DNA of 64,000 bases from Protopterus annectens (taxonomy: Eukaryota > Chordata > Ceratodontiformes > Protopteridae). Where the stretch lies: positions 14,932,792-14,996,791 of the forward strand of contig NC_056739.1 of NCBI RefSeq assembly GCF_019279795.1. The letters run 5' to 3'. How positions within the stretch are numbered: position 1 is the first letter of the stretch; every line of letters begins with the position of its first letter. Of this stretch, positions 54,645 to 64,000 are shown one piece after another. The position numbers and the translations under genes are program-made. The notes under the pieces are model-generated. The model was not told the DNA's origin. It was given only the letters and a program-made list of their open reading frames with translations, and ran no database searches.

Positions 54645-56002
54645 TTGCTGTTTTGGGGTGTAGCAAAAAGGTCACAGCAAGGAAAGCCCCACTTCTGAAA
54701 AATCTCGTCCACTACTGATTGTTTGAGAGACCACTCGTGTGGCATGAGAATAGCTCTGCTCAGCCTGTCCGCTAAAAGGTTGGATTTCCCGGGGATGTGC
54801 GTTGCTATCAGAGACCGATGAGAGGAGATTGCCCATTGCCAAAGTCTGAGAGCTTCTCGACACAGTGGGTAGGACCTGTTCCCGCCCTGCTTGTTGATAT
54901 ACCAGACCATGGATATATTGTCCGTCTGAACTGCAATTGTCCCTAAAGGAAGAAAGTCGTTGAGGGCCTGCAACGTTAAAAGCACTGCTCTCATCTCTAG
55001 GACATTTATGTGCAGATGGTATTCTATTGGTTGCCAAGTCCCATGGACCATCCTGCCCTGACAATGCCCCCCCCAACCGATCAGAGAGGCATCCGAAGTG
55101 ACTGTGGCAACCGGGACTGGGGGAACAAACAGTCGGCCCTGATGGAGTTGCGGAGAAGACATCCACCAGGTTAGATGACTCTTGCACGACTGTGTCACAA
55201 ATATCTCGTGTCACATGGGGAGCTGCTGGAATGACCACTGGGGGAACAACATCCACTGCAAAAGACGCATGTGGAAGCGGGCTAACAGCAGTAGAACAAT
55301 GGCCGCAGCCATAAGACCTAGAACCTTCAGGACAAATCTGGCCCTGATTCTCTTGTTGAGTAATATGATTCGAACGTACTTTTGGATGTCCAGAATTCTT
55401 TGGTTTGTGAGTCTTGCTGACATCCTGACAGTGTCTAATTCTGCGCCTATAAAGGTAATAGATTGGCAAGGCGACAGAGAAGATTTTTCGAAGTTTACTG
55501 AAATCCCCAATTGGTTGCAGATGTGAAGGGTGTAGTCTCTGACCTTGAGAAGTTGATGTCTGGTGGTGGCAGAGAGGAGCCAGTCGTCTAGGTACGGAAA
55601 CACCTGGAATCCTTGACGTCTCAGATGAGCCGTGACCACTGCCATACATTTGGTAAACACTCTGGGGGCTGTAGTGAGGCCAAAGGGCAGGGCTCTGAAT
55701 TGAAAATGACTGGTCCCCAGCCGAAAGCGGAGAAACCTTCTGGAGCGCCTGTGAATTTTTATGTGATAGTACGCGTCCTGAAGGTCTATTGAGCACATCC
55801 AGTTGTCCTTGCCCAAAAAGGGTAGAATGGACTGAAGCGTGACCATCCGGAATCTTGCCTTCTTGACAAACTTGTTTAGTTTGCTGAGGTCTAAAATTGG
55901 TCTCCAATCTCCCGTCCTCTTGGGGACCAAAAAGAATCTTGAGTAGATGCCGGATCCTACTTGGTCTGCTGGAACTAGTTGGACGGCTCTTTTTGCTAGG
56001 AG
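54311..56002 (-). pseudogene. DIRS C pol, one nonsense codon and interrupted by L2
   Basis: From the L2 border the frame reads SRFFLVPKRTGDWRPILDLSK, SIDLQDAYYH and FPYLDDWLL, then a TGA (55208-55210) in place of Arg in QQLPM-R-HE. It continues in the same frame to 54311 with TSDASLIGWGG, NVLEMRA, QTDNIS, KSNLLAD and DLFATPQNSKC. The catalytic residues of both enzymes are intact. The N-terminal piece lies at 58159-58280 on the other side of the L2. Confidence 0.88.
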
Positions 56003-57590
56003 CTTTCTTGTTACAACCTTCTTATTACAACCCATCTCTACCACCTTCATCCAAAAATGTATCCAAAAACTTAAACCTGGTACCCCCTCTGCTGACCAGC
56101 TTCCATCTGAATTCCTTCAAAAAGCAGCGAAAGAAATAGCCTATCCTATATCCATTCTTATAAACAGAACTATTAATGAAGAAACTATCCCTGATATTTG
56201 GAAAATTTCTTATATCATCCCCTTACATAAAGGAGGAAACTCAAATGAATACTCTAACTACAGGCCCATAGCAATCCTGTCACCAATAGCAAAAATCATG
56301 GAAAAATGTATACACTATCAATTAATGGATCACTTAACTAAACACAGTATTCTAACTAACTGCCAACATGGTTTTAGACCCTTTCATAGTACTACCACTG
56401 CACTCCTATCCTTTACTGACGTCATCAACAAAAATCGTAATAACAACATTCTATCATCAGCTCTGTTCATTGACCTGTCCAAAGCCTTTGATATGGTTAA
56501 CCATCCCCTTCTCATAAAAATTCTGAAATCTATTTCCTTAGAACCCAAGGTTATCCATTGGTTTGCTTCCTACCTCAATAACAGAAGACAGGCAGTCCTC
56601 TGGGACAACAAACTCTCTTCTCTACTGCCTATCTCTCTTGGTGTCCCCCAAGGCTCTATTCTCGGACCACTTCTATTCTCTTTATTCATAAATGACCTAC
56701 AAGTAGCTATACCCCAGTCCACCTGCATACAATATGCTGATGATTCCACACTTATTTGCTCTGCTAAAACCATCTCTGAATTACAAACAATTACACAAAA
56801 TGTATTTCACACAGTAGAAGCATGGTTCTTAAAACACTGTCTACTCTTGAATGCTAAAAAAACCAAACTCCTTCTCTTTAAACCCACTACTAGATCTCCC
56901 CCGCTAGAATTTTCTATCTCTTCCAGTGATGGCACCCTCATCTCCCCTGACTCTACCACCAAGTTATTAGGTGTTACAATCGATAACAGCCTTACCTTTG
57001 ATAGTCACATTAATAATACTATTAAAAAAGTAAACAGAAGGTTGGGCTTCTTCTACAGAATCAAAATGTTCCTAACTCCTACTGCCAAAGCTTCACTAGC
57101 CCACTCTCATCTTATTTCCACTCTTCTCTATGCTTCACCTATCTACACTAACCTAAAGAAAAACAATCTCTGTAAGCTGGCTAACACTTATCATAGTATA
57201 GCTAGATTTGTTACTGGAAATCCATATAGAACTCACCACTGCCTGAACCTACAGCAACTTCACTGGCTAGAACTAAGAAATACATTGTTTCTTTCTCAAC
57301 TTACGTTTGCACATAGGATTTTCTATAATCCTAACAAAACACCTATACTTTCTAACCTGTTTACCCCTTACACCAACCTTACTTCTCTTCGCTCCTCTAA
57401 CAAACTTCTAGTAACCTTAACCAAAACTAATAACTCTGCTGGTGACTCCCTTTTCTCCAAAACAATTGGTAAATATTGGAATCATCTTCCAACCGAACTA
57501 ACTTCCATTTCATCCTCAGTTCTCTTTAAACAAAAACTTAAAACACACCTTAAAAAACACTGGTTATGCTCTTGCTTTAACCCAGATTAA
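55947..57590 (+). CDS. L2 reverse transcriptase ORF, intact, chimeric N-terminus
   Basis: A 547-residue frame without stops. The first 20 or so residues are antisense DIRS C sequence; L2 sequence starts near 56003. The reverse transcriptase motifs are complete: NYRPIAILSPIAKIMEK (104-120), HGFRPFHSTTTALL (141-154), FIDLSKAFD (174-182, catalytic Asp), GVPQGSILGPLLF (232-244) and YADD (263-266). The C-terminal domain (THHCLNLQQLHWLELRN) follows, and the frame ends CSCFNPD, as in the copy at 36786. The endonuclease is missing through 5' truncation, so it cannot move on its own. L2 clade is favoured by the GFRPFHST and LSPIAK patterns. Confidence 0.9.
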   Translation: MPDPTWSAGTSWTALFARSFLVTTFLLQPISTTFIQKCIQKLKPGTPSADQLPSEFLQKAAKEIAYPISILINRTINEETIPDIWKISYIIPLHKGGNSNEYSNYRPIAILSPIAKIMEKCIHYQLMDHLTKHSILTNCQHGFRPFHSTTTALLSFTDVINKNRNNNILSSALFIDLSKAFDMVNHPLLIKILKSISLEPKVIHWFASYLNNRRQAVLWDNKLSSLLPISLGVPQGSILGPLLFSLFINDLQVAIPQSTCIQYADDSTLICSAKTISELQTITQNVFHTVEAWFLKHCLLLNAKKTKLLLFKPTTRSPPLEFSISSSDGTLISPDSTTKLLGVTIDNSLTFDSHINNTIKKVNRRLGFFYRIKMFLTPTAKASLAHSHLISTLLYASPIYTNLKKNNLCKLANTYHSIARFVTGNPYRTHHCLNLQQLHWLELRNTLFLSQLTFAHRIFYNPNKTPILSNLFTPYTNLTSLRSSNKLLVTLTKTNNSAGDSLFSKTIGKYWNHLPTELTSISSSVLFKQKLKTHLKKHWLCSCFNPD

Positions 57591-58072
57591 AACTATGGTT
57601 ACCACACCTTCTTCTCTCTCTCACTTCTCCTCTCCTCATTTTTCCTTCTTACTTTTTTTAATGGGACTCTACCTATGCCTAATTAGGTTTTTTCTTTCTA
57701 TTACTCCTTTTTTTCTTCCCTATTAGTCTCTCTTAATAGTGCTGTATGCATATAAAATTATCAAGGCTTTCTTTCTACTGACCTTACTCTTACATTTACT
57801 ATGAATGTCTTTCTCTTTTCCTTTCCTCTTTTAGCTTCTAAATGTTTTTATTAACCTTTGTTTCTCCATAGGTTATGAATTTAGAATACTTCTATGTAGA
57901 ATTATATTTTTGAACCAGACACCGTATTCTATTATTGACTGTTTTTGTATTATGAAATTGCCTTTTCTTCATGTGGAGCTTTTCTCCCCGGGCCTCTACT
58001 GAAAATGGAAATATATCCAGTTAGACTAGCCCGGTTAACAAATGTAAAATAAAAAATAAATAAATAAAAATA
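56003..58072 (+). mobile_element. L2-type LINE, 5'-truncated, inserted in DIRS C
   Basis: The element begins inside the linker before the reverse transcriptase and ends with the shared L2 tail (gtggagcttttctcccc, then tatatccag) and a TAAA-type repeat. DIRS C sequence flanks both sides and is collinear (agttggacggctctttttgc on the left, catttcccttagaccggg on the right). I could not see a clear target duplication. Confidence 0.9.
57591..57977 (+). other. L2 3' untranslated region
   Basis: A pyrimidine-rich, non-coding stretch lies between the L2 stop codon and the conserved tail. No other element is visible. Confidence 0.75.
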
Positions 58073-58075
58073 CCT

Positions 58076-58427
58076 CCTGCTTTGCCATTTCCCTTAGACC
58101 GGGTGAAACGTCTGGAAGAGAATGATGAGGAACGGGATATCTCTCGAAAGGAATACTGTTATCCCTCGGATATGATCGACTGTACCCATTTGTCTTGAGA
58201 TAGGGAACGCCAGGCTATTGGGTACAGCGACAATCTTCCCCCGACTGCCTCCAAGGGTGGACAGTCGGGCAACACCTCAGGGATGCTGGAAGGGTTTATC
58301 AGAGAGAGGCTCCCTGCTACCCTGATTCTGCGGACCCCCTCTGCCCCTAGGGCAGCGTCTATTGTTATTACCCCCTCTGCCTCTGGGAGTAAACTGACCA
58401 CGTGTCAGGTGTGACTCCCTGAGATTC
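58076..58427 (-). pseudogene. DIRS C pol N-terminus
   Basis: An 80-codon frame (58401-58159) reads through the gag-pol boundary to LPDCPPLEAVGGRLSLYPIAW and DKWVQSIISEG, then a stop. It is the part of pol cut off by the L2. The gag TGA is kept, but the pol ATG here is GTG. Confidence 0.83.
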
Positions 58428-58431
58428 TGGC

Positions 58432-60615
58432 TCACATTTTCCCTCCCTTCTGCCCTTTTGGATAGGGTCTTGAAGGGGTGGAGAAATGGACTCCTACGGC
58501 AGAAAGAGTCTTGCCATCTTGCTCACACCTGGTCAATGTGTCCTTCACCTGAGGTCCGAACAAAGCCGAACCATCAAAGGGCGTATTAGTGAAGGACGCC
58601 GTAAAGGGATCTGCGAAATTACAAAGCCGCATCCAGGCCTGACGCCTAAGTGCCACTCCTGTGCCTGCGGCTCTACTCGCTCCATCGGCTGCATAAGAGA
58701 TGAGCCGCATGGAGGAGTTCGTTATAGAATTTAGGATTCCTAGCTGTGAGGCAATCTTTTCTTGAGCCCCCGCAGCTGATGGATCCTGAACCACTTCACC
58801 TAGTTCCTTGAGAATGTCTCTCTGAAGCCTGGTAAAGTGACAGAGATAGTTCAGCGAACGCATAGCAAAGGTCGCTGAAGAAAATATCCGCTTACCATAC
58901 CTATCCATGGTCCTAGACTCCTTGTTAGGAGGATGGACAGGTACGGAAGGATCAGCAAGTTCCTTCTTAGTGGCCGCCGCCACCACCATAGCATCAACCG
59001 GGACACCTTTGGTAAGAAACTGTTTGTCTGAAGGGGCCGTGATAAATTTAGAGGGCCTCCTGGGGACTGGTTCCACAGAATCCGGGGCTGTCCACGCCTT
59101 CCGAGCCACCACTTGCATGAGCGGGTCGAAAGGCGGAGACACCCAGGAGGTGGAGGGTCGAGATCCAAAAGCCTCCAGGTATACCGACTCATCCTCTGAG
59201 GGGTCAATGGAAGGCCAATTCCCCCTCTGTTTAAGGAGTTCCAGGATGTCTGAAAAAGAGACATCCTCAGAGGGGGACTGTGGGGAGCCCTCCGACTCAT
59301 CTAAGTCGGTATCTGATGTCGTAGACTCAGGGGAGTCTGTGTGCTTCCTCTTGCACGTCCTCTTATGTGGGGGTTCTCCCGTAGGATCAGGAGAAACCTC
59401 GGAAGAGGAAGTTCTTCCCAATGGGGAAACCTGAGGCGATGGATCTCTGGGTCCGGGAGCAAGAGAATGGCAAGAGACATCAACAGGCACCGAAGAGGGA
59501 GGAGCTAATGGAACAGACCGCTGACTCAGCTCCGGGGCTAGAACACTCCTCATCACCTCGAAGGCTCCCCTCTCAGGGAGGCCAGAAGACTCCTGCTCCG
59601 AAGAAACAGGAATCCCTGGTCCCACCGAAAAGGAAGGCTCCGAGGCCGATGTCGGTGCCGAGCTCACCAATGCCGAAGCTCCAAGAGGGAGAGCGGGGTC
59701 GGACAAGGGTCCGATGCCACTAGCACCCTCGGAGCCGACAAGGGAGACCCGACGACCGGATCCCTCCAAGAAAGGTCTCATGGAAGAGATCGGAGTCGAA
59801 GGCAGGAGCGAGGGAAGTATCGGCTCCGGCGCACTCACGGTCACCGCTACGAGAAGCTCCGGCTCCGAACTCTGGAGAAGAGTCGGAGGAGGAATTTCAG
59901 GGGGATGAGAAATAGCAGTCGTCTGTTGAGACGGGCTATGGAGCATTTGGGCTAGTGCCTGTGACTTCAGCAGTCTACTTACCACCCTCTCTAAATCATG
60001 GTCTGATAGCCTGGAAGACCTTGAAGATCGGCTCCGATGGCTCCGCTCCGAAAGTAGAGGAGATCCCGGAGCCGAACGAATCGACTCCAGGGAAGGGGAC
60101 CGAGATCTCTTCTTGGACGGAGCCATCGGAGCCGAAGACCCTTTGGTTCCAGATAGAGCCGAAGGTTTGTCGGCTCCAATACTGGTTAAAGATGTGTCGG
60201 CTCCAGCCGGAGCCGACATAGTGATAGGTACTTGTGTATCGGAGCCAGACAGAGCCGATACCACAACCTCCAAAGTGGAAAGATCGGCTCCAGTCGGAGC
60301 CGATCTCGACTCCGAAGGAGTCGGAGCCACCGCCAAAGGCTTAAGTACCACAGCCTGGGCTTTAGGTGGCTTAGAGGGTTTAGCCGACCCAGTCTTGGTC
60401 GGAGAACCCTCTGGCTTCAACAAGCCACATAGAATCAGCTTGTTTCTACGTTCCTGCAGGACTCTCTGGCTAAAGGAGTGACAAATAGCACAGGAGTCCT
60501 GCAGGTGTAAAGGCCCCAGGCAGTACACACAAGAAGTGTGGCCGTCTGTCAGAGACATCTTCTGACAGCACGAGTCGCACTTCTTGAAGCCTGAGACCTT
60601 CACTTACTTAGACAT
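58432..60615 (-). pseudogene. DIRS C Gag-like ORF, nearly intact
   Basis: The conserved start MSK (60613-60615) is followed by TAA at codon 4 where other copies have Asp. Beyond it a 723-codon frame is open (60603-58432). It has the Cys/His cluster (CDSCCQK, CVYCLG, CAICHSF), many SAP-GAD-type repeats, TSDTDLDESEGSPQSPSED, MRSLNYLCHFTRLQRD, ISYAADGASRAAGTG and LTRCEQDGKTLSAVG. The C-terminal RGRGG region is lost through a small deletion after GQKGGKM. Confidence 0.88.
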
Positions 60616-61072
60616 AGTATGCCCACAAAAAACACACAGACACACAACAGTCACACAGTTATCTTAAGGAAAACTGAAAAAAACACAGACACTCTCCTGA
60701 CAGGAAACTGGGAGGGAGGCTTAAGGCCTGAGAGAGAAAAAATTATCCTTATATAAGGAAGAAAAAGGGAATATAGGGTAAAACAATGTCTAATACAATA
60801 GCGCTAACACTATAGTGAAGCATAGAGAAAAGGGGAAAAAAATACTCTGACTAACTCTGTATAATCCAAAAAACTTTACCTGAGCTGCTAAAAAGAGATC
60901 TCTTCGCGAAGTGGCAAACGAGATCTGGGGTAGTCTCGCCTTGCATCATGGGATATAGGGTTGCCTCGAGCTGGTAAAATTAGCTCTCGAGCTTAGCAAG
61001 TGCCGAGCCGGAGCCGAGGATCGGCTCCGAACCCATCCAGCACGAATGAAGGCGAGTTTGACAACTTAACAT

Positions 61073-62600
61073 CCAGGTCCTACTACCTTTGCTGAAAAGC
61101 AATGACAGTCTGTCAAAGGAGTATCTTCTCCAACCACTTTCTTCTAGCAATGTGCATACCAGAGAATCCAATGTTCTAGCCAACAAGCTCAGCAGGACTA
61201 TTCTGATGCCTCATAAATGGTCTCTCAACTATACAGTGGCAGAAAGGATCTTTCACTGATGGGGTCAACCTTGTGTGATCTTGTTGCCTCTTCCCTTGAC
61301 AACAAGTGCAGCAGGTTTTCTGCCCTAATTCCCCCTCAGAGGGAGTCCAAGAGACAACTCCACCCTTAACTCTAATCCCCAAATTTCTTCAGAAAGCACT
61401 CCAGTTGAAGATTAAAGTTATCCTCATTGCCCCCTTTTGGCCCCTGCAATTCTGTGGTCTCACTTTCTATGCCCCCCCTTAGAAAATGGACCCCAGTACA
61501 GAGCTGATGTCTCATCCCTCAGAGATGACTCACCTGGACATTCCAGGCCTCAAGGTGACCACATGGTTTCTCCATTTCCAGTGATGGCTAGACAGTCCAG
61601 GCTTTATTTACCAGTTTGCCAAAATGTAATATCCTCACAGAAACCTTTGACAAGGACAAACTACAACAGTAAATGGAAAAGATTTTCCTACTGGGCACAA
61701 CAGATAGAATAAGATCCCTTTACTGCTCCCATTGATGCTGCTTTAAATTTTCTTGCTTTGATTTTTCAAGGAGGTGTCAGTTTCTCTACCATCAAAGTCC
61801 AACTAGCAGCAATCTCTAACTATCACACTGGAGATAATGATTTATCTCTAGCTTCATCCATGTTATGTAAAGCTTTCCTTAAAGATACCTTCTTGTTTCG
61901 ATCTCTGATAAAATATTCTACTCCACCTTCGGATCTTACATGTTGCAGAGCTTGGCTCAACCTCCCTTTGTGCCTTCAGCCAAGTCTGATCTCAAATTTA
62001 TCTCTTGGAAGACAATCTTTCTTGTGACTATTACTGCAGCTAGGCAAGTTTCTAAACTCGAAGCACTCTCTTCATAACTACCTTATATGATTTTCCTTAA
62101 AGAGAGAGTTACCTTATGTACCAATCCATCTTTTCTACTAAAACAAGCCTCTGAGACAAACATCAACCAAGTAATCAATTTGCCAGTCTTCTTTCCAATT
62201 GTTTCCAATAAAGAGAAATATATGCTTCACCTTTTGGATGTATATAAGCAGCTCCATTATCTTCACAGAATGAAGGATTTTAGAAATAATGACCAACTGT
62301 TTGTTTCCTTTGCCTGTAACAAAGTGGGAAAACCAGTCTCCCAAAGTCACCTTAGCTAAATGGCTAACAAATTGTATTTCTTATGTTTACTCCTTTATGA
62401 GGTTTGCCTTTGACAAGACCTCCTAAAGCTCACTCTACTAGATCTATGGCTACATCATCTGCATTCTGGGCTAGAGCTTCTTTTCATGATATTTGTGCTG
62501 CAGCCACTTGGTCCAATGCTCATAATTTCTTTGCTCATTAGAAGTTGGATCTCACCTCCAGAAAAATGGTTGCCTTTGGTTCTGCAGTACTCTGGAACAT
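61073..62600 (+). pseudogene. DIRS D RNase H end, methyltransferase-like and recombinase, decayed
   Basis: Residues after element C include NVLANKLSRTILMPHKWSLN (about 61165-61225, the RNase H end and methyltransferase-like start). The recombinase N-terminal region follows, with QKPLTRTNYNSKWKRFSYW (61640-61700) and FSTIKVQLAAISNYHTG (61780-61830), then TNPSFLLKQASETNINQVINLPVFFP (62115-62195) and HSTRSMATSSAF-like (about 62430-62465). The active-site Tyr codon of HYKLD appears as TAG (H-stop-KLD, near 62540). Many frame breaks occur. Confidence 0.78.
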
Positions 62601-62639
62601 CCTTCCATAAGAGCCACCCAGGGTATTCATAGCTGGGGG

Positions 62640-62745
62640 ACTCTCTCCCATTCATTGTGGAATGAATGAATGAAAAATGACATCAGATATAAAAGTTATG
62701 GACTCACCATAACTATGCATCTGTGTTGTCCATTTTCATCCTTCC
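62640..62745. repeat. internal complementary region of DIRS D, truncated end
   Basis: It has the same plan as the other ICRs: a mirrored left end (aatgaatgaaaaatgacatc) is joined to a mirrored right end with GTTATG-gactcac-CATAAC at 62695-62713, followed by gtgttgtccattttcatcc. The right terminal repeat that should follow is not visible. Confidence 0.75.
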
Positions 62746-63153
62746 TCAACTTTCCACCCACTACCCCCCTCTCTTTTTTTCTTTGAGAGTGATCTGATAA
62801 AAAATTTGGAACCATAATACACTTGCCTGTGTCTTAAGTGATAATTTAATAAAGGTGTTTAGAAAAAAAAAGAAACTATCCGAGATTCTGAATCTTAACC
62901 TTAGAGAAATTTCTGTCACTCTTGTTAAGGAAGGAACAGGAAGAAGGAAAGAAAAATTCGTTTTTAGGCATGGTTGCTATAAAAAGCTCCTGGAAGAAAT
63001 AATACATCATCTTCTGAGGGTTCCTAGTAGCAGAAGGAATAGAAAAAACAAATCATGTTTAGTCTTCTGCTTCGTTTTCTTAGGTGAGATGGTATATGCA
63101 TAACTTGGAGGCTCTGGCCCCTGACATACCTCAATCAGGAGGCTTCCTATCAC
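62746..63153. other. unassigned sequence
   Basis: No recognised coding sequence or repeat, apart from an A-run at 62863-62871. An 82-codon plus-strand frame (62855-63103) has no motif I recognise and probably is chance. Confidence 0.5.
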
Positions 63154-63395
63154 ATTATCAAAAACTTACAATCTCGAACAGCCACAACATCAAAAGTGCC
63201 ATACATCGAAACTGTTCTTGTGGGATTGTGGTACAGTGAGGATCAGTAAATTTGCCCTTTCCTCACTGTAGTGCGATCTCGGAATTGGTATAAATAATTA
63301 GTGGGGGTGCACAGCCCCCCCCCCCACAAGAACAGTTTTGATGTATGGCACTTTCGATGTTTTGGCCATTCGAGATTGTGAGTTTTCGATTATGT
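63154..63395. mobile_element. MITE-like hairpin element
   Basis: Long inverted arms face each other: 63154-63225 (attatcaaaaacttacaatc, gtgccatacatcgaaactg, ttcttgtggg) and about 63322-63395 (cacaagaacagtttt, gatgtatggcac, attgtgagttttcgat). The interior of about 95 bp contains a second hairpin (acagtgagga / tcctcactgt) and a C-run. There is no coding capacity, so it is a non-autonomous foldback unit. The family is unknown. Confidence 0.8.
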
Positions 63396-63714
63396 CATAT
63401 ACAGACCCAATGAGGATACCTGTAAATTTCTTCAAAGGGCAGAATTTCAGGTATGATCCTGCATCCCTCTGATATAATGAGCGGTGGATCCCCATTCATG
63501 GTAGATCCAGCTATCTGATCAGTTGGGCAGAATGTGCTAAGATGCTGCACCTTAGAGACCTCCAGCTGGGTTATGACAGTGGAAGCAGCAGAAAATACCT
63601 GACAGTCTGAGAGCTCACCAAATGCCACAGCACAGATGTCTGGGTCTGACCAGATAACAGAACCTTTGAGGTTTGACTTCATAGTTTCATAGGTATACAC
63701 TAGATCAATGACCA
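63396..63714 (-). other. unrecognised 106-codon frame
   Basis: A continuous minus-strand frame (63715-63395) lies between the hairpin unit and the CR1 tail. Its translation (SNLKGSVIWSDPDICAVAFG among others) looks protein-like, but I cannot match it to a transposon or host family. It might be a piece of another retroelement or chance. Confidence 0.35.
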
Positions 63715-63715
63715 C

Positions 63716-64000
63716 AAGGGCCTATATAAGCCTAGCCATGGAATCCAACCCAACTGTGCCCCTATGTATCAATAGTTTTTATTAGAAAGGGTATTAGTTA
63801 AGAGGTTTCTAGAGGTTATGTGGGGGTAGTATGTTAGTTTGGGCATTACTGCCTGCCTCTATCAAAGACATGGGGGTCAGACCCAAGGTGAATTTCTGAT
63901 TTATCATCTACTGGTCAAGATTACACATAAATAGGGTTAGGCCTGGACTCTGCTTAACATGGATGGGTTTTCTTAAAGTTCTTTTTCAGCTGCTTTTGAC
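63716..64000 (-). mobile_element. CR1-like LINE 3' end (copy 4), runs off the window
   Basis: The bases agggcctatataagcctagc match the reversed CR1 tail at 51731-51748. Further on, aggtgaatttctgatttatc and tggtcaagatt resemble the reversed C-terminal coding end (ggtgaatttcctatctccc, atcatcaagatt near 51825-51855). It is diverged, and its middle is not alignable by eye. Confidence 0.65.

Larger units (their letters stand above)
52768..61072 (-). mobile_element. DIRS element C, split by an L2 insertion
   Basis: A young-family DIRS of about 6.2 kb without its insert lies in the RNase H region of D. The 3' terminal repeat is 52768-52958, the ICR 53147-53250 and the 5' terminal repeat 60913-61072. 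An L2 (about 56000-58072) cuts its reverse transcriptase N-terminus. Recombinase and most of pol and gag are well preserved. Confidence 0.94.
50515..62745 (+). mobile_element. DIRS element D, old, split by CR1 copy 3 and DIRS C
   Basis: Pieces are 50515-51687 (gag end, reverse transcriptase), 52345-52767 (RNase H start) and 61073-62745 (rest of RNase H, methyltransferase-like, recombinase, ICR). Removing CR1 (51688-52340) and element C (52768-61072) restores collinearity: INKQEGIRSY before C is followed by tac-ctt-tgc (YLC) after it, as in SYPLC of other copies. It lacks the 5' part and ends in its ICR. The ICR (about 62650-62745) resembles that of G. Confidence 0.85.

Overview
This window looks like vertebrate genomic DNA from a species with a large, transposon-swollen genome; a lungfish, salamander or caecilian would fit, but the sequence alone does not settle which. 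I see no host gene, tRNA, rRNA, CRISPR array or prokaryotic feature. At least four fifths of the window is retrotransposon: tyrosine-recombinase (DIRS-type) elements, CR1, L2 and L1/Tx1-like LINEs, Penelope-like elements (PLEs), one tRNA-derived SINE and one hairpin MITE-like unit.

Layout. 1-2866: two CR1 LINE fragments head to tail, then a microsatellite. 3240-6351: an L2 fragment, then a PLE with inverted terminal repeats and a 14-bp target duplication. 6728-32197: a DIRS nest on the minus strand. The oldest element (G) is cut by element A (8028-14278) and by element F (18480-31031), and F is cut by element E (20887-27149). 32198-34164: unassigned sequence. 34165-43345: a mosaic of a decayed DIRS recombinase fragment (H), an L1-like fragment, an L2 tail, a 3'-truncated DIRS (J) and a second L1-like endonuclease fragment in the opposite orientation. 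43355-50320: a second PLE split inside its GIY-YIG endonuclease by a nearly complete plus-strand DIRS (B, 43671-49950). 50515-62745: an old plus-strand DIRS (D) cut by a CR1 fragment and by a minus-strand DIRS (C, 52768-61072); C is itself cut by an L2 carrying an uninterrupted 547-residue reading frame. 62746-64000: unassigned sequence, a hairpin element and the start of a CR1 on the minus strand.

The four younger DIRS copies (A, B, C, E) share one plan: inverted terminal repeats, with the right one extended by about 30 nt; an internal complementary region (ICR) that fuses mirror copies of both termini; a Gag-like ORF with an N-terminal Cys/His cluster; a pol ORF (reverse transcriptase, RNase H, methyltransferase-like domain); and a tyrosine recombinase ORF in a different frame that overlaps pol. 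Every copy is damaged somewhere, but C and E keep complete recombinase frames with all expected catalytic residues. The most interesting signals are the conserved GTTATG-N7-CATAAC inverted motif at the DIRS right ends and in the ICRs across divergent families, the Gag and recombinase frames being the same frame separated by one TGA, the terminal-hairpin octamer repeated inside gag, and the multi-level nesting itself.
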